NCBI GenBank assembly: GCA_002296055.1
Contig: DBHE01000184.1
Location: forward strand, 5,994 to 14,979
DNA length: 8,986 nucleotides
Source of the DNA: Pseudomonadaceae bacterium UBA836
GTDB taxonomy: Bacteria; Pseudomonadota; Gammaproteobacteria; Pseudomonadales; Pseudomonadaceae
Direction of reading: 5' to 3'
Shown here piece after piece: positions 1 to 7,238 of the stretch; the stretch's first letter is position 1, and the number at the start of each line of letters is the position of its first letter. Both the position numbers and the translations under genes were made by a program. The notes beneath the pieces were generated by a model. It had not been told where the DNA came from and did not search any database. It saw only the letters and a program-made list of their open reading frames with translations.

Positions 1-29
1 TGATCAGCAGTCTGGGTCTGCGTCGCTAA
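1..29 (+). CDS. rpsO: Small ribosomal subunit protein S15, 3' end only (partial)
   Basis: The first 29 bases, read in frame from base 3, give the peptide ISSLGLRR followed by a TAA stop at 27-29. The ending LGLRR-stop is the highly conserved C-terminus of bacterial ribosomal protein S15, which binds 16S rRNA early in assembly of the 30S subunit. The rest of the gene lies upstream of the window. Its position 86 bases before pnp, on the same strand, matches the conserved rpsO-pnp operon of gammaproteobacteria, and this context makes the call much safer than nine codons alone would. Ser-Ser just before LGLRR is a small departure from the more common Glu/Gly-Arg at those positions. Confidence 0.85.
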
Positions 30-46
30 GACCAGCCCCGTTTGGA

Positions 47-73
47 CATGGCCGGGTCCGATTCCCGGCCATG
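47..73 (+). promoter_or_regulatory. Hairpin in the rpsO-pnp intergenic leader (candidate RNase III/autoregulation site or weak rpsO terminator)
   Basis: CATGGCCGGG at 47-56 pairs perfectly with CCCGGCCATG at 64-73 around a 7-base loop. This is the only strong structure between the rpsO stop and the pnp start. No T run follows it, so it does not look like an efficient intrinsic terminator. In E. coli the pnp leader forms a double-stranded structure that RNase III cuts, which lets PNPase repress its own mRNA. A similar role here is an inference from position and shape. Confidence 0.55.
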
Positions 74-115
74 CCCAGAGTTTCCCCCAAAGGCAAAGAA
101 GAGAGAGAAGACACC

Positions 116-2224
116 GTGAAACCGGTTATCAAGCAATTCAAGTTAGGCAACAGCACCGTTACCATGGAAACAGGCCGCATTGCTCGCCAGGCTTCCGGTG
201 CCGTTCTGGTCAGCATCGACAACGCTGTCAGCGTTCTGGTCACCGTAGTGGCCGCCAAGCAGCCCGAAGCTAGTCGTGATTTCTTCCCTCTGTCTGTGCA
301 CTACATCGAGAAGACCTACGCCGCTGGCCGTATCCCCGGTGGTTTCTTCAAGCGTGAAGGCCGTCCCTCCGAGAAAGAGACCCTGACCTCCCGCCTGATC
401 GACCGCCCGATCCGTCCGCTGTTCGCCGAAGGCTTCATGAACGAAGTGCAGGTTGTCTGCACCGTAGTGTCCACCGACAAGACCACCGATCCGGACATCG
501 CTGCCATGATCGGTACCTCCGCTGCTCTGGCCATCTCCGGCGTGCCGTTTGGCGGCCCGATTGGCGCAGCCCGTGTTGCCTTCGACGATCAGCGCGGTTA
601 CGTGCTGAACCCGAACTACGAAGAGCTGGCCACCTCCCGTCTGGACATGGTCGTTGCCGGTACCGAAGAAGCGGTACTGATGGTTGAGTCCGAAGCACAG
701 GAACTGACCGAAGACCAGATGCTGGGCGCAGTACTGTTTGCCCACATGGAATTCCAGGGCGCGATCGCTGCCATCAAGGAATTCGCCGCCGAAGCTGGCA
801 AGCCGGCCTGGGACTGGCAGGCACCTGCTGAAAACACCGCACTGATCAACGCCATCAAGGGCGAGTTTGGTGCTGGCATCGCTGACGCCTACACCATCGT
901 CAACAAGCAGGAGCGTTACGCTCGTCTGGGCGAGCTGCGCGACCAGGCTGTTGCTGCGCTGTCTGGCGAAGAAGAAGGCAAGTTCGCTGCCGGTGAAGTC
1001 AAAGACGTATTCGGCGAGATCGAATACCGCACCGTTCGCGAGAGCATCGTTAACGGCAACCCGCGTATCGACGGTCGTGACACCAAGACTGTCCGCCCGC
1101 TGAACATCGAGGTTGGCGTGTTGGACCGCACTCACGGTTCCGCCCTGTTCACCCGTGGCGAAACACAGGCGCTGGTTGTCACCACCCTGGGTACTGCCCG
1201 TGACTCTCAGCTGCTGGACATGCTGGAAGGCGAGCGCAAAGAGCCCTTCATGTTCCACTACAACTTCCCTCCCTACTCTGTGGGTGAGTGTGGTCGTATG
1301 GGCGGTACTGGCCGTCGCGAAATCGGTCACGGCCGTCTGGCCCGTCGCGGTGTGCAGGCTGTTATGCCCGACATGGAGCAGTTCCCGTACTCCATCCGCG
1401 TTGTTTCTGAAATCACTGAGTCCAACGGTTCCAGCTCCATGGCTTCCGTTTGTGGTGCCTCTCTGGCGCTGATGGATGCAGGTGTGCCGATGAAAGCACC
1501 GGTTGCCGGTATCGCCATGGGTCTGGTTAAAGAAGGCGAGAAGTTCGCCGTACTGACCGACATTCTGGGTGACGAAGATCACCTGGGCGACATGGACTTC
1601 AAGGTTGCCGGTACCGAGAAGGGTGTTACTGCGCTGCAGATGGACATCAAGATCAACGGCATCACCGAAGAGATCATGGAAATCGCTCTGGGTCAGGCGC
1701 ACGAAGCGCGTCTGCACATCCTCAAGCAGATGAACGAAGTGCTGCCTGAGTCGCGCAAGGAAATCTCTTCCAACGCACCGACCATGCTGAGCATGAAGAT
1801 CGACCCCGAGAAGATCCGCGACGTGATCGGCAAGGGCGGCGCAACCATCCGTGGCATCTGCGACGAGACTGGCGCGTCCATCGACATCACCGACGACGGC
1901 ATGGTCAAGATCTTCGCTGCCAGCAAAGATGCTGCCAACGCGGCCAAAGCGCGCGTTGACGCCATCACTGCTGAAGCGGAAATCGGCAAGGTCTACACCG
2001 GTAAGGTTGAGCGCATTGTCGACTTCGGTGCCTTCGTCAATATTCTGCCGGGCAAGGACGGTCTGGTTCACATCTCGCAAATCGCTAACGAGCGCATCGA
2101 GAAAGTGACCGACGTGCTGCAAGAAGGTCAGGAAGTGAAGGTACTGGTACTGGACGTGGACAACCGCGGCCGTATCAAGCTGTCCATGAAGGACGTTGAA
2201 GCTGCAGAGACTAGCGGCGTATAA
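116..2224 (+). CDS. pnp: Polynucleotide phosphorylase (polyribonucleotide nucleotidyltransferase)
   Basis: This enzyme degrades RNA 3' to 5' using phosphate, releasing nucleoside diphosphates. It acts in the cytoplasm as a trimer and in the RNA degradosome. The 702-residue product matches the family length. Visible in order are a first RNase PH core (about 12-143, with the RNA-binding FFKR loop at 77-80), the helical linker domain (about 240-320), the catalytic second RNase PH core (about 325-460 and onward), a KH domain with GKGG at 572-575, and an S1 domain (about 622-693). The metal and catalytic residues appear as Asp488, Asp494 and Lys496 in the [15 protein letters not shown] block. The start is taken as GTG at 116 because pseudomonad PNPases begin (M)xPVIKxF and a purine-rich GAGAGAGAAG lies just upstream. 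The in-frame ATG at 71 would add 15 unconserved residues and falls inside the leader hairpin. It is co-transcribed with rpsO and ends at a strong terminator. Confidence 0.97.
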   Translation: MKPVIKQFKLGNSTVTMETGRIARQASGAVLVSIDNAVSVLVTVVAAKQPEASRDFFPLSVHYIEKTYAAGRIPGGFFKREGRPSEKETLTSRLIDRPIRPLFAEGFMNEVQVVCTVVSTDKTTDPDIAAMIGTSAALAISGVPFGGPIGAARVAFDDQRGYVLNPNYEELATSRLDMVVAGTEEAVLMVESEAQELTEDQMLGAVLFAHMEFQGAIAAIKEFAAEAGKPAWDWQAPAENTALINAIKGEFGAGIADAYTIVNKQERYARLGELRDQAVAALSGEEEGKFAAGEVKDVFGEIEYRTVRESIVNGNPRIDGRDTKTVRPLNIEVGVLDRTHGSALFTRGETQALVVTTLGTARDSQLLDMLEGERKEPFMFHYNFPPYSVGECGRMGGTGRREIGHGRLARRGVQAVMPDMEQFPYSIRVVSEITESNGSSSMASVCGASLALMDAGVPMKAPVAGIAMGLVKEGEKFAVLTDILGDEDHLGDMDFKVAGTEKGVTALQMDIKINGITEEIMEIALGQAHEARLHILKQMNEVLPESRKEISSNAPTMLSMKIDPEKIRDVIGKGGATIRGICDETGASIDITDDGMVKIFAASKDAANAAKARVDAITAEAEIGKVYTGKVERIVDFGAFVNILPGKDGLVHISQIANERIEKVTDVLQEGQEVKVLVLDVDNRGRIKLSMKDVEAAETSGV

Positions 2225-2241
2225 CAACGCTGCAGTTTGCT

Positions 2242-2275
2242 AAGCAAAAACCCGGCTCAGGCCGGGTTTTTGCTT
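2242..2275. terminator. Bidirectional intrinsic terminator between pnp and the catalase gene
   Basis: A perfect 15-bp stem, AAGCAAAAACCCGGC at 2242-2256 pairing with GCCGGGTTTTTGCTT at 2261-2275, encloses the loop TCAG. The GC core is flanked by A5 on the left and T5 on the right, so it gives a GC hairpin plus U tract on both strands. It lies 17 bases after the pnp stop and 14 bases beyond the stop of the convergent catalase gene, so it can end both transcripts. Confidence 0.92.
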
Positions 2276-2289
2276 TTGGGAGCGGCTGA

Positions 2290-3741
2290 TTATCGCTTCA
2301 TGCCGGAGGCGATGCGCTCGCCGATGTCTGCATCAATGTTGCGCCAGTACTGCAGCGCTCGCTCGAGCACCGGCTCGCTGACGCCGGCGCTGAGATGGCC
2401 TACAACGTTATTCACCAGGCGCTCGCGTTGAGCGTCATCCATCACCTCGCGCACCAGCGTACCGGCCTGACCGAAGTCATCGTCGTCGGCGCGCAAAGTA
2501 TAGGCCTGGCGCACCATGTCACCACTCGTTTGCCACACATCGACCGGTGGGTTGAGCGACGGGTCAGCGGCCGGGCCACCTTTGGAGTTGGGCGCGTAAA
2601 CCGGGTCGGTCACATTGTCCATGCGCATCGCACCGTCTTTGCTGTAGCTGTGCACGGGTGTTTTGGGGCGGTTGACCGGTATCTGCTTGTAGTTAACGCC
2701 CAGGCGCGCGCGATGCGCGTCCGCATAGGCAAATACCCGGCCCAGCAGCATTTTGTCTGGGCTCAGACCGATGCCTGGTACCAGGTTGTTGGGCTCGAAC
2801 GCGGCCTGCTCAATCTCGGTGTGATAGTCGGTGGGGTTGCGGTCCAGTGTCAGCTTGCCTACGGGGATCAATGGGTAATCGCCATGCGGCCAGACCTTGG
2901 TGAGGTCGAACGGGTTGAAGCGATATTGCTCTGCTTCGGCAAACGGCATGATCTGCACGTGCAGGGTCCAGCTGGGATGCTTGCCCTGCTTAAGTGCTTC
3001 GTAGAGGTCGCGGGTGTGATAGTCCGCATCCTGTCCGGCCAGCTTGTCGGCTTCCTCTTGGGTAAGGCACTCAACGCCCTGGTCACTTTTGAAGTGGTAC
3101 TTGACCCAGAAGCGCTCGCCTTCTGCGTTGATCCACATGTAGGTATGGCTGCTGTAACCGTTCATGTGACGCCAGGTTTTCGGGATACCGCGATCGCCCA
3201 TCAGCCAGGTCACCTGGTGCGCTGATTCGGGTGACAGGGACCAGAAATCCCACTGCATGTCGTGATCGCGCAGGTTGGTGTCGGCTCGACGCTTTTGCGA
3301 GCGTATAAAGTGCTGAAACTTCATTGGATCGCGCAGGAAGAACACAGGTGTATTGTTGCCCACCATGTCGTAGTTGCCCTGGCTGGTATAGAACTTGACC
3401 GCGAAGCCCCGTGGGTCGCGCCAGGTGTCCGGGCTGCCTCGTTCACCCGCGACAGTGGAGAAGCGCATTAGCACGTCGGTGTGCGTGCCTGGTTGGAACA
3501 CGGCGGCCTTGGTATAGGCGCTGACGTCGTGGGTTACCTGAAAATGCCCAAAACCGCCGCCGCCCTTGGCATGTGGCTGCCGCTCAGGAATGCGCTCGCG
3601 GTTGAACTGGGCCATCTGCTCAATCAGATAGTGGTCGTGCAGCAGGATGGGGCCGTCGGGGCCAACGGTGAGTGAGTGCTCGTCACTGGATACCGGGATA
3701 CCGGCGTCCGTTGTGGTCGGTTTTGGCTTTTGTTCAGACAT
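2290..3741 (-). CDS. katA: Haem catalase, small-subunit monofunctional type (KatA-like)
   Basis: Converts hydrogen peroxide to water and oxygen in the cytoplasm. Counting from the chosen start (483 residues), the distal catalytic His is His57 in [10 protein letters not shown], the catalytic Asn is Asn129 in [13 protein letters not shown], and the proximal haem ligand is Tyr339 in [14 protein letters not shown]. The length fits small-subunit catalases, with no C-terminal flavodoxin-like domain and no signal peptide. The start MSEQK at 3741 is preferred because GGAG (plus-strand CTCC, 3750-3753) sits 8 bases upstream. A tandem ATG at 3744 is 5 bases from the same site and equally possible. The longer frame starting at 3783 would put the ribosome binding site inside the gene. 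It is a single-gene unit that converges on pnp and shares its terminator. The symbol is by similarity to pseudomonad KatA; the paralogue cannot be fixed from sequence alone. Confidence 0.95.
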   Translation of the reverse strand: MSEQKPKPTTTDAGIPVSSDEHSLTVGPDGPILLHDHYLIEQMAQFNRERIPERQPHAKGGGGFGHFQVTHDVSAYTKAAVFQPGTHTDVLMRFSTVAGERGSPDTWRDPRGFAVKFYTSQGNYDMVGNNTPVFFLRDPMKFQHFIRSQKRRADTNLRDHDMQWDFWSLSPESAHQVTWLMGDRGIPKTWRHMNGYSSHTYMWINAEGERFWVKYHFKSDQGVECLTQEEADKLAGQDADYHTRDLYEALKQGKHPSWTLHVQIMPFAEAEQYRFNPFDLTKVWPHGDYPLIPVGKLTLDRNPTDYHTEIEQAAFEPNNLVPGIGLSPDKMLLGRVFAYADAHRARLGVNYKQIPVNRPKTPVHSYSKDGAMRMDNVTDPVYAPNSKGGPAADPSLNPPVDVWQTSGDMVRQAYTLRADDDDFGQAGTLVREVMDDAQRERLVNNVVGHLSAGVSEPVLERALQYWRNIDADIGERIASGMKR

Positions 3742-3891
3742 CATCAGGTCTCCATGCTCTTTTTGGTCTGTATGGCCGGACACGCGCGCCTTGGAGCGTG
3801 GCTGCGTACATCGTGCTCCGTCCTTTTTGGGGGAGATCTTTCAGGTTTAGTTCAGTTAGAAGTGTGAATAGTTGGTTTCTGATTGATTTTA

Positions 3892-3921
3892 TCTATAGGC
3901 CTCATTGACCATGTTTGTTAA
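3892..3921 (-). promoter_or_regulatory. Candidate catalase promoter
   Basis: On the minus strand TTAACA (plus-strand 3916-3921) and TATAGA (plus-strand 3892-3897) are 18 bases apart. They lie in the AT-rich part of the gap upstream of the catalase gene, giving a leader of roughly 140 bases. The match to sigma-70 consensus is moderate (5/6 and 4/6). An ATTG-N7-CTAT element at 3882-3896 overlaps the -10 region and resembles one half of an OxyR site, but no properly spaced second half is visible. Confidence 0.35.
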
Positions 3922-3969
3922 TGCTGCCCGGCCATGCTCTCTCCACGCAGTATTGTTCTGTCTCCCAAA

Positions 3970-4007
3970 CACACAAAAAACCCGGCATGGAGCCGGGTTT
4001 CTGTGTG
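3970..4007 (-). terminator. Intrinsic terminator of the HAD phosphatase gene
   Basis: On the minus strand, 13 bases past the stop codon, CACACAGAAACCCGGC pairs with GCCGGG followed by six T's and GTGTG, around a TCCAT loop (plus-strand 3987-3991). The 6-bp GC core with an uninterrupted U6 tract on the minus strand marks it as the phosphatase terminator. The CACACA/TGTGTG outer arms extend the stem with a small bulge. It resembles the pnp terminator in core sequence. Confidence 0.88.
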
Positions 4008-4020
4008 AGTTGGGAGGGGG

Positions 4021-4995
4021 CTATTCAGGGAAGATCTGTTTCCACTCCTGCTTCATGTCGACGACGGTCCAGCCCTGTTCTTCAGCAATGTCCAGGGCCT
4101 TGTCCAGACGGCCGATGTCGGACTCGCGGTCATAGGCCCACTCGCGGTCCGCGTCGGAGTGCCGCACGATCATGGCAAACCGCGCGCCATCGCCCGCAGT
4201 GGTCCACTGCAGCATCTGCAGGTCGCCGTCAGAGTTGCCGAAGGCGGCGATGGGGCGACGGCCAATGTGCTGGCTGATGCCTACGGGTTTGCCTTCCTTG
4301 TCGTCGTTGAATTCCATGGTGCCCTCATGCACCACGCGCACAACGCCGTTCTGCACCTCCAGCTGTTTGGCAACGCGGCTACCCACCACGCGCTCGGGCG
4401 GGATGCCGTAGACGGACTCGGTCCAGGGGCGCATAAAGTCGATGCCACCACCTGAGACAATGAAGTTCTTGAAGCCGTTATCCTCCAGGTACTCAAGCAA
4501 CTCCAGCATGGGCTGGTAGATCATGCGGGTGAAGGGTTTGCCGCTGGTGGGGTGACGAGCCGTTTGCATCCAGTCGCGCACCACCTGGTCAAAGGCGTCG
4601 GTGTCCAGCCCGGTCTGGCTGGCGCGGATCAGTTGAATAGGCGCCTCGTGACTTGAGCTAAAGGCGCCTGCCAGGTCACCCTTGAGCACGGAGGCGAAAG
4701 GCTCCTGGGTTTTCCAGGCGGGGTTGTCCTCGGCCTGCGCGCGCACCCGGTCGGCAACAAACAGCAGTTGGAAGTAGATTGGCTGCTCGGCCCATAACGT
4801 ACCGTCGTTATCAAACACGGCGATGCGTGCACTGCGCTCCACGTGGTCAGCTGATGCTGGATCAGTGACGCGCTCTACGAACGCGAGGATGGCTTGGCGG
4901 CTGGCGCCGTCTTGCCAAGAGGGCAAAGGCTGGCTGTTGTCGGCGAGGCAGCCAAAGCTGAGCAGTAGAGTTACAAGTGCGACAAGTCCTTTCAC
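4021..4995 (-). CDS. Exported HAD-superfamily phosphatase (phosphoserine phosphatase-like)
   Basis: A probable periplasmic phosphomonoesterase whose substrate cannot be told from sequence. The chosen product has 324 residues. It opens with Lys and a hydrophobic stretch (about residues 3-15) ending GCLA-DN, a plausible signal peptide with cleavage near residue 19. Cys16 is not in a good lipobox. HAD motif I is FDNDGTLW with nucleophile Asp62 and Asp64. Motif II is Ser181 in IVSGGGIDF. The motif III Lys is probably Lys236 in DDKEGKP. Motif IV is FGNSDGD, with Asp256 as likely metal ligand. The start is the GTG at 4995, supported by AGGAG (plus-strand CTCCT, 5005-5009) 9 bases upstream and by the signal peptide beginning there. 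The in-frame ATG at 5106 would bury the signal behind 37 Arg/Pro-rich residues. It is a monocistronic unit with its own terminator. Confidence 0.88.
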   Translation of the reverse strand: MKGLVALVTLLLSFGCLADNSQPLPSWQDGASRQAILAFVERVTDPASADHVERSARIAVFDNDGTLWAEQPIYFQLLFVADRVRAQAEDNPAWKTQEPFASVLKGDLAGAFSSSHEAPIQLIRASQTGLDTDAFDQVVRDWMQTARHPTSGKPFTRMIYQPMLELLEYLEDNGFKNFIVSGGGIDFMRPWTESVYGIPPERVVGSRVAKQLEVQNGVVRVVHEGTMEFNDDKEGKPVGISQHIGRRPIAAFGNSDGDLQMLQWTTAGDGARFAMIVRHSDADREWAYDRESDIGRLDKALDIAEEQGWTVVDMKQEWKQIFPE

Positions 4996-5331
4996 GTGGG
5001 TGTGCTCCTGAGCTGGGCGGGGTGCCCTTGGACGCGGGGATGTCCTGCTAACTCTAGTGCAACTTCGTGTCAGGTCCAGCTTTATAGGAGCCCTGATCAA
5101 TTCCACATGGCCTCTGGCGACTGTTCAAATCTGCAGCTGCAGCCAGTAGAGGGTCTATCGGCAAGCAGTGCAACGACGCAGATACAGGTTTGATCTCACT
5201 CGCAGCCTGGATGCCAGAGAACATGTGTAATTGATCAGTATTGGCTTGTGTTTGACCACATCCGCTTGCGGCAGATGCTTAATTAGGCCGATGCCCGGCG
5301 CACTGAGCCAACCGCGGTTGGCTTCTGAATG
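4996..5331. other. Intergenic region of 336 bases without a convincing gene
   Basis: No open frame here has both a ribosome binding site and protein-like composition. On the minus strand a TATAAA hexamer (plus-strand 5081-5086) could be the -10 of the phosphatase promoter, but no good -35 lies 16-18 bases upstream of it. A 12-bp palindrome, CTGCAGCTGCAG, is at 5131-5142, and CCGCTTGCGG at 5262-5271 can form a small hairpin. The end near the small secreted-protein gene holds the separate 18-bp palindrome at 5306-5323. Confidence 0.6.
5306..5323. repeat. Perfect 18-bp palindrome downstream of the small secreted-protein gene
   Basis: AGCCAACCGCGGTTGGCT is identical to its reverse complement. 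It begins 8 bases past the stop codon of the 63-residue minus-strand gene. As RNA it can fold into a 7-bp stem with a CGCG loop, so it may protect or end that transcript. No T run follows on either strand, so a classical intrinsic terminator is unlikely. A protein-binding site is the other possibility. Confidence 0.5.
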
Positions 5332-5523
5332 TCAGCTGTCTTGCTGGTCGTCTTGCAGGTCGTTGGCGCGCGCTTGGGCTTGGGCTAGCTCCTGCAGGTA
5401 GTCAGCGGTGCTATGGCTGGAGGCGCGATCATTGGTGTTCATGCGCTGTCGGTTGTCTTCAGCCTGCACGGCTGGGCTGGAGGCAAGGAAGGAAGCGATG
5501 ATCAGAGCAGATAGGTTTTTCAT
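5332..5523 (-). CDS. Small secreted protein of unknown function (63 aa)
   Basis: The family is not recognised. The chosen ATG at 5523 has GGAG (plus-strand 5532-5535) 8 bases upstream. It starts a clear signal peptide: Met-Lys-Asn, a hydrophobic core LSALIIASFLASSP, then AVQA with probable cleavage after residue 21. The predicted mature part is about 42 residues, very hydrophilic, rich in Gln, Asp, Asn and Ala, with no cysteine. YLQELAQAQARANDLQ looks helix-forming and may be amphipathic. A longer in-frame ATG at 5682 would add 53 residues ahead of the signal and is unlikely. The gene is divergent from the LysR-type regulator across 195 bases that hold three dyads, so control by that regulator is plausible. 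It could be a small periplasmic or stress protein. The signal peptide and binding site make it a believable gene, but no function can be given. Confidence 0.7.
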   Translation of the reverse strand: MKNLSALIIASFLASSPAVQAEDNRQRMNTNDRASSHSTADYLQELAQAQARANDLQDDQQDS

Positions 5524-5582
5524 AGCTGTGTCTCCTGATGGTGTGTTCGGTCTTGTGGTGGGGGAGATGTAGGACATATTTT

Positions 5583-5648
5583 GAAACTGTTTCCAATTAT
5601 TTCCCCTGTGACCGATGTAGTCACTATATGAGGGCGACAAAGTGTCGC
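5583..5648. promoter_or_regulatory. Cluster of three dyads in the lysR/secreted-protein divergent region
   Basis: Three inverted repeats follow one another: GAAAC-T-GTTTC at 5583-5593, GTGAC-N7-GTCAC at 5608-5624, and GCGACA-AAG-TGTCGC at 5634-5648. A minus-strand TATAGT (plus-strand 5623-5628) lies between the last two and could be the -10 of the secreted-protein gene; no -35 match lies at the right distance, as is common for activator-dependent promoters. LysR-type regulators usually bind interrupted dyads between themselves and a divergent target, so these are candidate operators. Confidence 0.4.
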
Positions 5649-5718
5649 AGTAGCGGTTATTCTGATGACACAGAATTTCCATTTGGGAAACAGAAGTGGG
5701 CTGGGGATATGGGGCGCC

Positions 5719-6639
5719 ATGCAGGATTTGAATGATTTGTTGTGCTTTGCCCGCGTGGTGAGGTACGGCGGCTTTGCCGCTGCGGAGCGGGCTACGGGGG
5801 AGCGAAAGTCGAAACTCAGCAAGCGCGTTGCCCGTCTTGAGGTGGATTTTGGTGCGCGTTTGATCGAGCGTTCAACGCGCAGCTTTCGGGTCACCGATAT
5901 CGGCCGGGAGTTATACCGCGAGTGCGAGGTTATCCTGCAGCGGCTGGAGGCGTCAGAGGCGCTGGCCATGACCGCGCGGGACGAGGTCCGGGGGACCGTG
6001 CGGGTCGCCATGTCGGCGGGCATGCTGGAATACCTTGGGCGGACGACCCTGGTTGATTTTATGAGCCGCTACCCGGAAGTGCGCTTGCAGCTGCGCTTAT
6101 CCAGCCAACGCGTCGATCTGATTAACGAGCGCATTGATGTCGCTTTTCGGGTGGCTACCCGCTTTGATACGGACCAGTCGCTGGCGATGCGCTCATTGGG
6201 CGTGGGTGCGCGCATTTTGGCGGCCAGCCCAGCGCTATTGCAGCGCCTAGGTGGAGCGCCCGATACGTTGGATGATCTGGCGCGCTTCCCGACCTTGTCG
6301 GTGGGCGAGATGCTGGAGCGCGACCGCTGGGAGTTCGCCAATGACGCGGGCGAGTCCTGCGATCATCACCATGTGCCGCATTTCAGCAGCGGTGACCTGC
6401 AATTGATTTGTGAGGCCGCAGTGGCCGGGCGCGGCGTGGTGTTGTTGCCGCAGCACGTCTGTGAGGCAGAAATTCGAGCCGGGCGGCTGGTGCATATCCT
6501 GCCGCAGTGGCATGCGCTGGAAGGACAGATCCATATGGTTTTCACCACGCCGCGTGGCATGCTGCCGCCAGTGCGTGCTTTTATTGACCACTGCGTCGAG
6601 ACCTTGGCGCAGCGAGGCGGACGGGGGAGTCAGGCATGA
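5719..6639 (+). CDS. LysR-family transcriptional regulator
   Basis: A DNA-binding regulator of 306 residues, the usual LysR length. The N-terminal winged helix-turn-helix spans about residues 3-62: NDLLCFARVVRYGGFAAAER leads into a recognition helix around KSKLSKRVARLE, then GARLIERSTRSFRVTDIG. A linker helix and a periplasmic-binding-protein-like effector domain follow (about 88-295). The KSKLSKR recognition helix and short MQDLNDL opening resemble the subgroup that often sits beside oxidoreductase or efflux genes; the effector is unknown. The start at 5719 is chosen because family members begin MQDLNDL; GGGG at 5711-5714 is close upstream. The in-frame ATG at 5665 would add 18 unconserved residues. 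The stop overlaps the start of the acetyltransferase gene in ATGA, so the two are probably translated together. The usual divergent target would be the small secreted-protein gene. Confidence 0.93.
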   Translation: MQDLNDLLCFARVVRYGGFAAAERATGERKSKLSKRVARLEVDFGARLIERSTRSFRVTDIGRELYRECEVILQRLEASEALAMTARDEVRGTVRVAMSAGMLEYLGRTTLVDFMSRYPEVRLQLRLSSQRVDLINERIDVAFRVATRFDTDQSLAMRSLGVGARILAASPALLQRLGGAPDTLDDLARFPTLSVGEMLERDRWEFANDAGESCDHHHVPHFSSGDLQLICEAAVAGRGVVLLPQHVCEAEIRAGRLVHILPQWHALEGQIHMVFTTPRGMLPPVRAFIDHCVETLAQRGGRGSQA

Positions 6640-7238
6640 CGCAGTGGTTGCAGGAACTTACGCTCGAGACTGACTTGGCGCTGCTGCGGCCCTTGCGCCG
6701 CGAGGACGCAGCGGCACTGGTGGCCGCGGCCAGTGATGGGCGGCTTTGGGAGTTATGGTTTACCCAAGTGCCGGATGCTGACGGTGTTGCGGGCTACATT
6801 GAGTATGCGCTGAGTGAGCAGGCCGCTGGCAGAGCACTGCCCTTTGTGGTGGTTGAGCGCGCCAGCGGCGAGATTCTGGGTACCACGCGTTTGTGTAACG
6901 CCGATACCGTGAACCGTCGGCTGGAAATTGGTTACACCTGGTACGCGTCGCGTTGCCAGCGTTCGGCGCTCAACACCCAGTGCAAACTGGCGCTGATGCA
7001 GCACGCTTTTGATGTGTTGGGCTGTATTGCGATTGAGCTGCGTACCCACTGGCATAACCATCGCTCGCGCGCGGCGATTGCCCGTTTGGGCGCCAAGCAG
7101 GACGGGGTGTTGCGCAATCACCGCATCGAGGCGGACGGGGCACGGCGCGACACGGTGGTGTTTTCCATTCTCGACAGCGAGTGGCCCTCGGTGCGCAAGG
7201 CGTTACTGCATCGCCTGGCCCGTCACGCCGAGAGCTGA
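6636..7238 (+). CDS. GNAT-family N-acetyltransferase (RimJ/RimL-type)
   Basis: Predicted to move an acetyl group from acetyl-CoA to an amine; the acceptor is unknown. The product has 200 residues. The opening LALLRPLRREDAAAL and the later core strands fit the RimJ/RimL branch. The acetyl-CoA pyrophosphate-binding loop of motif A is QRSALNT at 108-114, in place of the classical Q/RxxGxG/A. IELRTHWHNHRSRAAIARLGAKQDGVLR (134-160) is the typical C-terminal block with the LGAxxDGVLR signature. The ATG overlaps the lysR stop (ATGA), and GGAG at 6626-6629 gives 6-base spacing, so translation is probably coupled to the regulator. Its last 16 bases overlap the 3' end of the opposing ferric-reductase gene. 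A protein-N-terminal acetylase and a small-molecule (drug or polyamine) acetylase are both possible. Confidence 0.9.
   Translation: MTQWLQELTLETDLALLRPLRREDAAALVAAASDGRLWELWFTQVPDADGVAGYIEYALSEQAAGRALPFVVVERASGEILGTTRLCNADTVNRRLEIGYTWYASRCQRSALNTQCKLALMQHAFDVLGCIAIELRTHWHNHRSRAAIARLGAKQDGVLRNHRIEADGARRDTVVFSILDSEWPSVRKALLHRLARHAES

Noticed and set aside
47..73. The leader hairpin resembles a tRNA T arm (5-bp stem part with loop TCCGATT).
   Set aside because: There is no anticodon or D arm, no matching acceptor strand upstream, and no CCA-like end. The resemblance is limited to one arm, and the loop differs from TTCRANY at one key base.
143..2227. Open frame of 694 codons on the minus strand, opposite pnp.
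   Set aside because: It covers almost all of pnp in antisense. The strong codon bias of pnp explains the lack of stops, and the translation is His/Gln/Val-rich low-quality sequence with no domain or ribosome binding site.
2395..3225. Open frame of 276 codons on the plus strand, opposite the catalase gene.
   Set aside because: Antisense shadow of a clearly conserved catalase; no recognisable protein features.
3742..3783. Catalase start at 3783, 14 residues upstream.
   Set aside because: The GGAG at plus-strand 3750-3753 would lie inside the gene, and the extra residues do not resemble catalase N-termini.
2242..4007. The two CCCGGC/GCCGGG terminators flanking the catalase gene as repeats of a mobile element.
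   Set aside because: Both sit immediately after stop codons and have U tracts; similarity is limited to the GC core common in pseudomonad terminators, with no transposase or target duplication.
4996..5106. N-terminal extension of the HAD phosphatase to an in-frame ATG at 5106.
   Set aside because: It would place 37 Arg/Pro-rich residues before an evident signal peptide and ignore the AGGAG site before the GTG at 4995.
4993..5106. The HAD phosphatase as a lipoprotein because of Cys16 at the end of the signal.
   Set aside because: The residues before the Cys are Ser-Phe-Gly, a poor lipobox; cleavage after Cys-Leu-Ala by signal peptidase I fits better.
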